DNA of 64,000 bases from Pelagibius sp028280305. Its GTDB lineage: Bacteria > Pseudomonadota > Alphaproteobacteria > Kiloniellales > Kiloniellaceae. Below the pieces are notes generated by a model. That model saw nothing but the letters and a program-made list of their open reading frames with translations. It ran no database searches and was not told the DNA's origin. The first letter of the stretch is position 1. Each line of letters starts with the position of its first letter. The translations under genes were made by a program, and so were the position numbers. Location: assembly GCF_965233615.1 (NCBI RefSeq), contig NZ_OZ247495.1. The stretch is one strand, 5' to 3'. Shown piece after piece: positions 33,527 through 41,839 of this stretch.

Positions 33527-34282
33527 TCAGATGCCGCTGCGCTTTGGCAGGGCGGCATAGAGGTGAACATGGGCAACCTCGGCAAAATCGCCGGGAAGAG
33601 CGCCATAGGTCTTGCCGTCACTGTGCCAGGCAATGGCCAATCCGGCGAAAAGATGCTCCCCGGTCAACTGCAGGCAAGGCTTGAATGCCGCGTTGAAGGT
33701 CGCGTTTCCGTCATCATCGGCCGTGAAAACCGACTGCGTGCCGTCGCGCTTGCCGACCGGCAGGTCGTAGGTTCCGATGAAAGGCGTGGTCGGCGGTGAC
33801 GCCATGAAGAAGTGCCACATGGTGTAAACGCCGTCAGGCACCAGGCCGGTGAAGTCGACGGACAGATGCCCGGCGCCATCGGCGCAGCTGTATTGGGCCT
33901 CACCTTTCGCGTCGAGCCATTCACCCAGGGTGAGGCCAAGCGGCTGGCCCTTTGGCCAGGGCCCGTTCGCTGTTTCGTCGAAGGGTTCGTGCGCAAGAGG
34001 TTCTGCCGCCGCGTAGAGGGGCAGGCTCAGATCCCGGTCGCCCTTGGTCGGACGAAAGACCTCTCCAGACCCCGGCTCGCGTTCGATCAGGACATCCTGT
34101 TCGGCCAGATCATCGTCAATATGACGCTTGAACCGGAAAGTGAGGCTGACCGGCGCGTCATAGGCGGCCTCGGCCGCAGGCGTGGTAGCCTCTCCCGCCC
34201 GAACAACGCCGCCCCCAAAAGCAATTCCCGCGCCTAGGGCAAACAGGGCCGAGGTCGTCATCAATAAATTTCTGGAACTCAT
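33527..34282 (-). CDS. Secreted protein of unknown function
   Basis: The 251-residue protein has a signal peptide (LLMTTSALFALGAGIAF...VVRAG). Its mature part contains two cysteines, in YSCADGAGH and FKPCLQLTG, that may form a disulfide. DFTGLVPDGVYTMWHFFMASP and FAGLAIAWHSDGKTYG suggest a beta-rich domain. The gene lies 89 bases downstream of a di-haem peroxidase in the same direction, so they may act together in the periplasm. I recognise no family. Confidence 0.7.
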   Translation of the reverse strand: MSSRNLLMTTSALFALGAGIAFGGGVVRAGEATTPAAEAAYDAPVSLTFRFKRHIDDDLAEQDVLIEREPGSGEVFRPTKGDRDLSLPLYAAAEPLAHEPFDETANGPWPKGQPLGLTLGEWLDAKGEAQYSCADGAGHLSVDFTGLVPDGVYTMWHFFMASPPTTPFIGTYDLPVGKRDGTQSVFTADDDGNATFNAAFKPCLQLTGEHLFAGLAIAWHSDGKTYGALPGDFAEVAHVHLYAALPKRSGI

Positions 34283-34371
34283 CTAAAGATCCTTTGCAAA
34301 GATGCGGCGACTTATCCGGTTTTTGACTGCAGGGCGAAGGGGCCGGCAGTCAGGGTCAAATCGCTTGATAT

Positions 34372-35853
34372 TCAGTCCGGCACCGGCAGGCCGCTGGGCA
34401 CCGTCTCTGGAACCAGGTCGCTCTGGTCGCGGCTGCGCGGATCGGTCAGCGAGCTGAGAAAAGCCAGAAGATCCTCAACCTCGTCGTCATCCAGAGGAAC
34501 CGCCGGCAGTTCGTTGGCTTGCGCGATTGGCTGGCGAAGTGCCGGGGTCTCTTGCACCCAGGTATCGCGGCGCAGATAGTCGGCCATGCGCTTGGGGTTG
34601 ACCGCTTCGTAGGTCAATTGCGACCCCTCCGCCGTCGGCTCGACAACGATGCCGAGCGCCGGTAGATCCGCCGCGTCCTGGCGGAAACTCTCAAGGGACG
34701 ACGTGGGATCAAGATGATGCCGAACGACGTCTTCCAGGCGGTTGAAGCTGCCCGCATGTCCCCAGGGCCCGGTCAGTTCAACGTTGCGCAGGGACGGCGT
34801 CCGAAAGCGGTACTTGTCGGCGTTCTTGAACGTCACACGGTAGCGCCCGAAGTCCTCGAGCCGCCCGGCAAACCCGGTGCTCTGCCAATAAGACTGCTCC
34901 CATCCATCGTTCTTGCCCGGTCCGATCTGTGGCATGGCGATGGCATGAAACCGCTGATCGGTCTGGAATTTGCCGCTATGGCAGCCGCTGCATCCGGCAG
35001 CGCCATAAAACAAGTCCATGCCGCGGCGGGCCGCCGCTGTCAGGTGGGCGGGGTCACGGTCACGGAGATAGCGGTCAAAAGGGCTGTCGTCGGGCCGAAA
35101 CGCCGTGGCTTCGAAGGCCGCAATGGCGTTGGCGGCATGGACAAAGCGGATGTCTTCGGCAGCGGTGACTTCCGGGAAGGCCGACTTGAAGAGCGTTACA
35201 TATTCGGGAATCGCCTGAAGGCGCGCCGCCAGAAGCCCCCAGGCCCCCGTCGGCCCCTCAAGATGATCCAGGGCCACGGCCGTGGCAATCGGGTTTTCGC
35301 CTTTGTGCCCGGCCATCTCAACCGGCGACAGCACCGGAAACAAGGCCTGGGCAGCCAGCACACTGTCCAGGCCCTGCGGCAGTTTCTCGCGCGCCGGCGT
35401 CCAAAAGCCGCTGGGCCAGGTGTGCCGGTGATCGACTTCTACCCGCCCGTCGTGGTTCAGGCGCTCGAACGCCCTTGCACCGAGGAAGTAGAGCGCCGGG
35501 GCGTTGCGCGGTACCCGGCCAAGCAACGGCGAAGAGGCGTTGCTGCGGCGATCCTTGCCGAGACCACTGGCGCCTTCGCCAAGGGAAAGAGAAACCGCAT
35601 CTGATGTGCCCGTTGTCGGATGATGACAGGTCGCGCAGGCTATGTTGCGATTGCCGCTCAGGATCTTGTCGAAAAACAACAGCCGGCCCAGATGGACCTT
35701 CGCCTCGGGCGGGCGCCCGTTATCGTAGAAATCCTCATCGGCGACCGGCACGATACCGGCCGCGGGATCCGCCAGGCTTAAGGCGGGCGCCAGGAGCAAC
35801 AGTGTTATGACGGCAACGGCGGGGAGAAAACGAAAGTCGCAAAATCGGGGCAT
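34372..35853 (-). CDS. Di-haem cytochrome c peroxidase/MauG-family protein
   Basis: A 493-residue exported protein with a signal peptide and two CxxCH haem-binding sites, CATCHH near residue 79 and CSGCHS near residue 295. The arrangement and the LGRLLFFDKILSGN segment are typical of the bacterial cytochrome c peroxidase/MauG superfamily. It could detoxify peroxide or carry out an oxidative protein modification in the periplasm. The secreted protein encoded downstream is a possible partner. The family call is firm; the substrate is not. Confidence 0.9.
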   Translation of the reverse strand: MPRFCDFRFLPAVAVITLLLLAPALSLADPAAGIVPVADEDFYDNGRPPEAKVHLGRLLFFDKILSGNRNIACATCHHPTTGTSDAVSLSLGEGASGLGKDRRSNASSPLLGRVPRNAPALYFLGARAFERLNHDGRVEVDHRHTWPSGFWTPAREKLPQGLDSVLAAQALFPVLSPVEMAGHKGENPIATAVALDHLEGPTGAWGLLAARLQAIPEYVTLFKSAFPEVTAAEDIRFVHAANAIAAFEATAFRPDDSPFDRYLRDRDPAHLTAAARRGMDLFYGAAGCSGCHSGKFQTDQRFHAIAMPQIGPGKNDGWEQSYWQSTGFAGRLEDFGRYRVTFKNADKYRFRTPSLRNVELTGPWGHAGSFNRLEDVVRHHLDPTSSLESFRQDAADLPALGIVVEPTAEGSQLTYEAVNPKRMADYLRRDTWVQETPALRQPIAQANELPAVPLDDDEVEDLLAFLSSLTDPRSRDQSDLVPETVPSGLPVPD

Positions 35854-36004
35854 GGTAAAGGCTCATTCCCGCGGCTGAGCGGCGGCGTCAGGTATCGCCG
35901 ATGTCTCATCCGGGGGAAATCGGGCAGCTGTCCCATTCACCGCCGAAAGCCGAGGAATTTAATGGTACAGCTGTCCCGGTCAAAGTCGCCGCAGGCAACG
36001 GATC

Positions 36005-36937
36005 TCAGAGATCCGGCAGTTCGTCCCGGCGCGGCAGGTCGGCACCGCGCCGCGCACAGGTGATGCCCGCCGCATCGATCGCGAAAGCGACGACACGGCG
36101 GCAGTCTTCAAGTGACAGCGCGCGCAGCCCTGCGCGTGTCGCCCTGTCCAATTCCTGCAGGCCGCAAAGCAACGCCGCCTGGAAGGTGTCTCCGGCCCCC
36201 ACGGTATCCACGGTCTCGACCTTCCGGCCGGGCGCCTCGAAAACCTCGCCCCGCAGAGAGACCAGGGCCCCCTCGGAGCCCTTGGTTATGACCACGAGTT
36301 GGACGCCCTGCCGATGCCAGGCTGTCGCAACGTCGCCAGCTCCAGCCTTGGGAAAGAGTGTCTCCAGATCTTCGTCACTGACCTTGACGAGATCGGCGGT
36401 CTCGGCGAAAGCCTCGACCCGTTCACGCCAACACAGGGCATCCGGCTCGACATTCAGACGCACATTGGGATCGAGCGAGATCAAGCGCTGGCCGCTCTGC
36501 TGTTGCGCAAGCGTCAGGAAGGTGGAACCGGTCGGCTCGACAACCAGGGAATAGGAACCGAAGTGCAGCCCAGTGATGTCTTCGGCAAGGTTCGGGAGAT
36601 CAACCAGGTTCAACACCCGGTCCGCCGCCTCATGGCCGTAAAAGCTGTAGTGCGGAACGCCAGCGGGATCGAGCCCGACCAACGCCAAGGTGGTGGGATT
36701 GGCTTTGCCGATGACGTGACGGGTATCGACCCCTTCCTCGCGCAACACCCGCTCCAGCCGCCGGCCCAGCGGATCTTCGGATATCCCGCCGAAGAGCGCC
36801 GCCTCACGCCCCAGGCGCGAAAGACCGATCGCGACATTGAAAGGCGAGCCGCCGATGCGCGCATCCAGGGTGAAGCCGGTAGCCGTCTCTTCGGCGGGGA
36901 AAACGTCGTAGAGAGCCTCGCCGCAAATCAAAAACAT
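36005..36937 (-). CDS. frcK: PfkB-family sugar kinase, probable fructokinase FrcK
   Basis: The 310-residue protein has the PfkB signatures IGGSPFNVAIGLSRLG at the start and DTVGAGDTFQAALL at the end, the second with the catalytic aspartate. It follows frcA in the frcB-frcC-frcA-frcK order known from Sinorhizobium meliloti, so D-fructose is the likely substrate. The ATG at 36937 has AGGA 10 bases upstream; an in-frame TTG at 36946 would sit too close to it. A terminator lies between frcA and this gene, so its expression is lower or separately promoted. Confidence 0.85.
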   Translation of the reverse strand: MFLICGEALYDVFPAEETATGFTLDARIGGSPFNVAIGLSRLGREAALFGGISEDPLGRRLERVLREEGVDTRHVIGKANPTTLALVGLDPAGVPHYSFYGHEAADRVLNLVDLPNLAEDITGLHFGSYSLVVEPTGSTFLTLAQQQSGQRLISLDPNVRLNVEPDALCWRERVEAFAETADLVKVSDEDLETLFPKAGAGDVATAWHRQGVQLVVITKGSEGALVSLRGEVFEAPGRKVETVDTVGAGDTFQAALLCGLQELDRATRAGLRALSLEDCRRVVAFAIDAAGITCARRGADLPRRDELPDL

Positions 36938-36956
36938 GCCGTACAATTCCTAGCTG

Positions 36957-36998
36957 AAAAAAGTGGGGCGCGAAGTCAGAGATCTATATCGCGCCCCA
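36957..36998 (-). terminator. Intrinsic terminator between frcA and frcK
   Basis: On the minus strand TGGGGCGCGA pairs with TCGCGCCCCA over ten bases with a 15-base loop, followed by CTTTTTT. The site is 54 bases past the frcA stop and 19 bases before frcK. It should end most frcBCA transcripts, or act as an attenuator in front of the kinase gene. Confidence 0.9.
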
Positions 36999-37051
36999 GG
37001 CAAGTCGGCGGTCCGCCATGGCCGAAACGCCGCAGGGAGAGTCCGTTGGTC

Positions 37052-37852
37052 CTAATTCAAAACCGCCCCTTCGGGCAGCGCCATCTCCGCTGGCGGATCC
37101 ATCGCGCCGGTCATGATGGCCACGGCATCGGACATGGAGAAGTCCTGGGGGCGGATGACCGCGTGGCGCCTGCTCAGCCGGTGAATGTGGATGCGGTCCG
37201 CAACCTCGAAGACATGCGGCATGTTGTGGGAGATCAAGACAATGGGCATGCCGCGCGCCTTCACGTCCTGGATCAGCTCCAACACCCGGCGGCTCTCCTT
37301 CACGCCCAGCGCCGCCGTGGGTTCGTCCATGATGACGAACTTGGTGGCGAAGGCAGCAGCACGGGCCACCGCGACGCCCTGGCGCTGTCCGCCCGACAGA
37401 GTCTCAACGGCCTGGGTAATAGACTGAACGGTCATCAAGCCGAGTTCGGTCAGCTTGTCGCGCGCAAAGTCGCGCATTTTCTTCTTGTCGAGCATCTTGA
37501 AGACGGACCCGGCAATACCTTCCTTATGAATCTCGCGGCCGAGAAACATATTGTCGGCGATCGACAAGGCCGGCGACAGGGCGAGGTTTTGATAGACGGT
37601 TTCGATGCCCGCGTCCCGCGCTTCCATCGGCGAGGCAAAGCGGATCTCTTCACCGTCCAAACGGATCTCGCCTTCATCGATCTGAACGGCGCCGCATAGC
37701 GCCTTCACTAGGGTTGACTTGCCGGCACCGTTGTCGCCGATGATCGCCAGCACCTCACCGGGAAAGAGGTCGAAGTCGGCGCTATCCATGGCCGTCACAC
37801 GGCCGTAGCGCTTTGTGAGGCCGCGGCCGGTCATAACAGGTTTCAGGCTCAT
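37052..37852 (-). CDS. frcA: Fructose ABC transporter ATP-binding protein
   Basis: A single-ABC ATPase of 266 residues, with Walker A GDNGAGKST, signature LSGGQRQ and Walker B FVIMDEPTAA. A single ABC domain is the FrcA form; ribose-type RbsA has two. It powers fructose uptake through FrcC. The ATG at 37852 is preceded by the permease's end and overlaps its stop (ATGA). An extended upstream reading frame would enter the permease gene and is rejected. The kinase gene follows after a terminator. Confidence 0.92.
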   Translation of the reverse strand: MSLKPVMTGRGLTKRYGRVTAMDSADFDLFPGEVLAIIGDNGAGKSTLVKALCGAVQIDEGEIRLDGEEIRFASPMEARDAGIETVYQNLALSPALSIADNMFLGREIHKEGIAGSVFKMLDKKKMRDFARDKLTELGLMTVQSITQAVETLSGGQRQGVAVARAAAFATKFVIMDEPTAALGVKESRRVLELIQDVKARGMPIVLISHNMPHVFEVADRIHIHRLSRRHAVIRPQDFSMSDAVAIMTGAMDPPAEMALPEGAVLN

Positions 37853-39072
37853 GCGCTTACCCTCCGGATCCACTGGTCCATGGCTACGGCGACAATGATG
37901 AGAAGGCCGACGGCAAAGGTCTGCCATAGGACGTCGACGCCCCCGAGCTTGAGGCCGGAGCGGAACACGCCGACAATCAAGGCGCCGAAAAGGGTGCCGA
38001 AGATCGCACCGCGGCCGCCGAACAGGGAGGTGCCGCCGATCACGACCGCCGTAATGGCATCGAGATTGCCTTCGTAGAACGATTGCGGGGAGGCGGAACC
38101 GACGCGGCCGATGGCCGCCCAGCCGCCAAGCGCACAGAGAAAGCCGGCGGCCCCGTAAACCGACAGCAGCACCCGGTCGGTGCGGATGCCGGAAAGCTCC
38201 GCCGCCTCCCGGTCATCGCCCACGGCGTAGACCGCCCTTCCCCAGGCCGTCCAGTTCAAGGCGTACCAGAGAACGATGAAGATGCCGACCATCAGGAAAG
38301 AGCCCAGAGTGAACTGCGCGCCCAGCAGTTCCACCCTGAGGCCGAAGACCTTCAACAGCGGCGCCGTCGCATCGATATCCTGGCTGCGAACCGTTTCGGA
38401 TTCCGAATACCAGAGATTGAGGGCGAAGAAGATCGACCAGGCCCCCAGGGTAACGATGAAGGGCGGCAGCCGCAGTTCCAGCGCCGGCCCGAAATTCAGC
38501 CATCCGATGGCAAGGCCGGCGATCATGCCGATCGGCACGACATAGATGAGCGGCAGATCGAGGCCCAGCAGGAAAACCCAGGAAAGCAACGCGACGGCAA
38601 TGGGCACCAGGCGCGCCCGGGTTGCCAGGCTGCCGTTGAAGAGGCCACAGGCAAGGCCGACGCTGAGGCCGATGACAACGGCCAGAATCGCGGGCACATC
38701 GCCCTGAACCGCGAGGCGGCCCATCACCATGTAGCTCAGCACCATGATCGCGGCGACGCTGAGGTCGATGCCGGCGGTCAGAATGACGAGCGTCTGGGCG
38801 GCGCCCAGAATGCCGATAATCGTGACCTGCTGGATGATGAGCGAGAGATTGAACGCCGAGAAGAAGTTGTTGGCGATGACCCCGAAGACAAGGCAAGAGA
38901 GAATCAGAACCACCACCGGCGCAGCGGTCGGATTGGCATGCAGGAAGTGATGGAATTTCGCCAACGGTGAGGTGTCCCGCATCTCGAAAGACGCGGCCTC
39001 GGTTGAACTCTGATCAAGAACTTTCTCGAAATCCTGAGGTCCGCGCGGCGGCACTGCCCGGTCGTCGGCCAT
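37849..39072 (-). CDS. frcC: Fructose ABC transporter permease
   Basis: The 407-residue protein is a ribose/fructose-type permease with about ten transmembrane segments and a cytoplasmic N-terminus of about 50 residues. The LVILTAGIDLSVAAIMVLS and ITAVVIGGTSLFGGRG segments are characteristic of the family. The ATG at 39072 has an excellent GGAGGAA site; a codon at 39087 is less likely. It is separated from frcB by a hairpin and overlaps frcA, so it is produced at lower level than the binding protein. Confidence 0.92.
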   Translation of the reverse strand: MADDRAVPPRGPQDFEKVLDQSSTEAASFEMRDTSPLAKFHHFLHANPTAAPVVVLILSCLVFGVIANNFFSAFNLSLIIQQVTIIGILGAAQTLVILTAGIDLSVAAIMVLSYMVMGRLAVQGDVPAILAVVIGLSVGLACGLFNGSLATRARLVPIAVALLSWVFLLGLDLPLIYVVPIGMIAGLAIGWLNFGPALELRLPPFIVTLGAWSIFFALNLWYSESETVRSQDIDATAPLLKVFGLRVELLGAQFTLGSFLMVGIFIVLWYALNWTAWGRAVYAVGDDREAAELSGIRTDRVLLSVYGAAGFLCALGGWAAIGRVGSASPQSFYEGNLDAITAVVIGGTSLFGGRGAIFGTLFGALIVGVFRSGLKLGGVDVLWQTFAVGLLIIVAVAMDQWIRRVSA

Positions 39073-39100
39073 AGCGATTCCTCCCAAGATTTTTGGTTAT

Positions 39101-39128
39101 TGGGGGAGGCGCGGCGAACGCCTCCCCA
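39101..39128 (-). other. Intercistronic hairpin between frcB and frcC
   Basis: On the minus strand GGGGAGGCG pairs with CGCCTCCCC with a seven-base loop; a flanking T-A pair is partly possible. No T-run follows, so it is not a classical terminator. Such structures after a binding-protein gene often protect its mRNA and make its product more abundant than the membrane parts. Confidence 0.75.
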
Positions 39129-39170
39129 TGCTTTCTCGAGTCCCGGTAGCTTACCCGGTGAGGCGGGTCA

Positions 39171-40208
39171 TCAGCCCCAGCACTTCTTCAGGGCCTCTTC
39201 GGAGGTGATCGAAGGAATGCCGTCGACCGGTTCGTCGGTGACCAGCTCGACACCCGTATTATAGAAGCTCAACCCTTCGGAATTCGCCGGCTTCACGCCC
39301 GTCTTGGCGTATTCAGCCACCGCTTCCACGCCCAGCGAGGCCATCAGCAGAGGGAACTGCATGGAGGTCGCCCCGATAACCCCGTCCTTCACGTTCTGGA
39401 CGCCGGGGCAACCGCCGTCGACCGAGACGATCAGCACCTGATCGGCCAGCCCGAAAGACTTCAGGCCCTCATAGGCACCCGCCGCCGCCGGCTCGTTGAT
39501 GGTGTGGATCACGTTGATGCCCGGATCCTTCTGCAACAGGTTCTCGATGGCGGTGCGCCCGCCTTCTTCCGAGCCCAGCGTCGAATCGCCGCCGACGATC
39601 CGCGGATCGTCTTCATCGTACATCCTGTCGATGTTCTTCACATCGACGCCGAAGCCTTTAAGGAAGCCCTGGTTGCGCAGGACATCCACGGTGATCTGCG
39701 CCTCGGAGAGGTCGAGCGTGGCAATCTTCGCCTTTGTGGTGTCGCCCATCTTGGCGGCGGCCCATTGACCGATCAGCTCGCCGGCCCTGAAGTTATCGGT
39801 TGCGAAGGTGGCGTCCGCGGAGTCCGCGGGATCGAAGGGCGTGTCCAGGGCAATAACCAGAAGCCCGGCTTCGCGCGCCCGCTTCACCGTGTCGGCAAGA
39901 CCGGCCGGGTCGGAGGGGGTGATCAGGATGCCCTTGGCCCCGGCGGCGACCAGACTCTCGATGGCCTCGATCTGGGCCTCGTTGTCGCCATCGTATTTGC
40001 CGGCGAAGGTGCGCAGCTCGACACCCATCTCCTTGGCCTTGGCCTCGGCACCCTGGCGCATTTTCACGAAGAAGGGATTGGTGTTGGTCTTGGTGATCAG
40101 GCCGACGATAACGTCCTCGGCCAGAACCGGCGTTGCAAAGCCGCTCATCGCGAGCAGGCCTGCAGCGGTCAGGGTTCCAAAAAGCCCGGCTTTCTTGGCG
40201 ATTTTCAT
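39171..40208 (-). CDS. frcB: Fructose ABC transporter substrate-binding protein
   Basis: A periplasmic binding protein of the ribose type, 345 residues, with a signal peptide (GLFGTLTAAGLLAMSGFATPVLA). VGLITKTNTNPFFVKMRQGA and ILITPSDPAGLADTVKRA are the two standard first segments, and DTPFDPADSADATFATDN is typical of fructose-binding FrcB. The ATG at 40208 has GGGAGGA upstream. It is the first gene of frcBCA(K), transcribed divergently from glgC, with a strong predicted promoter and an AT-rich inverted repeat overlapping its -35. Confidence 0.92.
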   Translation of the reverse strand: MKIAKKAGLFGTLTAAGLLAMSGFATPVLAEDVIVGLITKTNTNPFFVKMRQGAEAKAKEMGVELRTFAGKYDGDNEAQIEAIESLVAAGAKGILITPSDPAGLADTVKRAREAGLLVIALDTPFDPADSADATFATDNFRAGELIGQWAAAKMGDTTKAKIATLDLSEAQITVDVLRNQGFLKGFGVDVKNIDRMYDEDDPRIVGGDSTLGSEEGGRTAIENLLQKDPGINVIHTINEPAAAGAYEGLKSFGLADQVLIVSVDGGCPGVQNVKDGVIGATSMQFPLLMASLGVEAVAEYAKTGVKPANSEGLSFYNTGVELVTDEPVDGIPSITSEEALKKCWG

Positions 40209-40309
40209 AGCGGTAGTCCTCCCTTGAGGCGTGACGTGTTTTCCGTTTCGTTTTTTTCGGAGTTTTACCTGCCGACCCGATCCCCGGGCCAACCACTCCC
40301 TATGTTCCG

Positions 40310-40338
40310 ATTTAAACGCTGGCCGTGTATCTTGTCAA
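40310..40338 (-). promoter_or_regulatory. Predicted sigma70 promoter of frcBCA
   Basis: On the minus strand a perfect TTGACA (40333-40338) and TTAAAT (40310-40315) are 17 bases apart. It is about 100 bases upstream of frcB. The inverted repeat at 40336-40366 overlaps its -35, which suits repression. Confidence 0.7.
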
Positions 40339-40366
40339 TAAATAAATCAAATTGAGTTTCTTATTG
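40336..40366. promoter_or_regulatory. AT-rich inverted repeat, candidate ROK-regulator operator at frcB
   Basis: CAATAA and TTATTG frame a 19-base AT-rich centre and overlap the frcB -35. The left part AATAAATCA occurs identically upstream of the ROK gene (site 49111-49136). AT-rich sites with TTATT/AATAA are common for ROK repressors such as NagC and Mlc. Confidence 0.45.
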
Positions 40367-40489
40367 GCAGCAGCACGGAAATGAACCATGATGACCGCGA
40401 ATAAACAGCACCGCCGAAGGCCGCGGCACTCTATATTGAGCGGCACAGACCCGAAAACGGGCCGGCGGGGTCACCAAGGGAGAAAATCG

Positions 40490-41758
40490 ATGAAGACAAT
40501 CCAAGGCGGCACCGGGACCCTGACCCGGCAATCGATGGCCTTTGTCCTGGCCGGCGGCCGCGGCAGCCGGCTCGAGGAATTGACGGACCGCCGCGCCAAG
40601 CCGGCGGTCTATTTCGGCGGCAAGAGCCGGATCATCGACTTCGCCCTCTCCAATGCGGTGAATTCCGGCATTCGCCGGATCGGTGTGGCGACCCAATACA
40701 AGGCCCACAGTCTGATCCGTCATTTGCAGCGCGGTTGGAACTTTTTCCGGGCAGAGCGGAATGAAATGCTCGATATCCTCCCCGCCTCCCAGCGTGTCGA
40801 CGAAGGGCATTGGTATCTGGGCACCGCCGATGCCGTGACCCAGAACATCGACATCATTGAAAGCTACGGCGTGAAGTACCTCGTCGTGCTGGCCGGCGAC
40901 CACATCTACAAGATGGATTACGGGGTCATGCTCGCCCAGCACGTCGATTCCGGCGCCGACGTGACCGTCGGCTGCATAGAGGTGCCGCGCATGGAGGCGA
41001 CGGGCTTCGGCGTCATGCATGTCGACGAAACCTCGCGCATCATCGACTTCGTCGAGAAACCGGCCGATCCGCCGGCGATCCCCGGCAAACCCGACCAGGC
41101 TCTGGCATCCATGGGCATCTATGTCTTCGAGACGGCCTTTCTGATCGACCTGCTGCGCAAGGATGCCGCCGACCCGGAGTCAGACCACGACTTCGGCAAG
41201 AATCTCATTCCCAGCCTGGTGAAAACCGGCAAGGCCGTCGCCCACAGATTCTCGGATTCCTGCGTCATCACAGGCACCGAGAAACAGCCCTACTGGCGCG
41301 ATGTCGGCACCGTCGATTCCTTCTGGCAGGCCAACATCGATCTGACGAACTTCGAACCGGAGCTCGATATCTACTCGCAGGACTGGCCGATCTGGACCTA
41401 CAGCGAGGTGACGCCACCGGCCAAATTCATCCATGACGAGGACGACCGGCGCGGTTCCGCGGTCTCCTCCATGGTCTCCGGCGGCTGCATCATTTCCGGC
41501 TCCAACGTCTCCGAAAGCCTGCTCTTCACCGGCGTGCACTGCCATTCCTACAGTAACCTGGACAAGGTGGTCGCCCTGCCCTATTGCACCATCAACCGCA
41601 ATGCCCGGCTGACCAACGTCGTGCTCGATCGCGGTGTTTCCGTGCCCGAAGGGCTGGTGGTGGGTGACGATCCCGAAGAAGACGCGCGGCATTTTCGGGT
41701 CACGGCAAACGGCGTGACCCTTGTCACGCAAAACATGATTGACAGTATGAACCGCTGA
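40490..41758 (+). CDS. glgC: Glucose-1-phosphate adenylyltransferase (ADP-glucose pyrophosphorylase)
   Basis: The 422-residue protein has LAGGRGSRLEELTDRRAKPAVYFGGK and SRIIDFALSNAVNSG, the standard nucleotide-binding and substrate regions. AGDHIYKMDY and GTVDSFWQAN follow, and the C-terminal half has the left-handed helix domain. It makes ADP-glucose from ATP and glucose-1-phosphate, the committed step of glycogen synthesis. ATG at 40490 is preceded by AAGGGAGAAA; an earlier in-frame ATG at 40388 is unlikely. The 281-base upstream gap is shared with frcB. Confidence 0.97.
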   Translation: MKTIQGGTGTLTRQSMAFVLAGGRGSRLEELTDRRAKPAVYFGGKSRIIDFALSNAVNSGIRRIGVATQYKAHSLIRHLQRGWNFFRAERNEMLDILPASQRVDEGHWYLGTADAVTQNIDIIESYGVKYLVVLAGDHIYKMDYGVMLAQHVDSGADVTVGCIEVPRMEATGFGVMHVDETSRIIDFVEKPADPPAIPGKPDQALASMGIYVFETAFLIDLLRKDAADPESDHDFGKNLIPSLVKTGKAVAHRFSDSCVITGTEKQPYWRDVGTVDSFWQANIDLTNFEPELDIYSQDWPIWTYSEVTPPAKFIHDEDDRRGSAVSSMVSGGCIISGSNVSESLLFTGVHCHSYSNLDKVVALPYCTINRNARLTNVVLDRGVSVPEGLVVGDDPEEDARHFRVTANGVTLVTQNMIDSMNR

Positions 41759-41839
41759 GCGGCCCAGTACCAAACAAGGCGCCTTGCCCCAAAAGCTTTT
41801 CGACTCTCTTATTCTGACCCCTCCTGGAATTCTTGCTGC

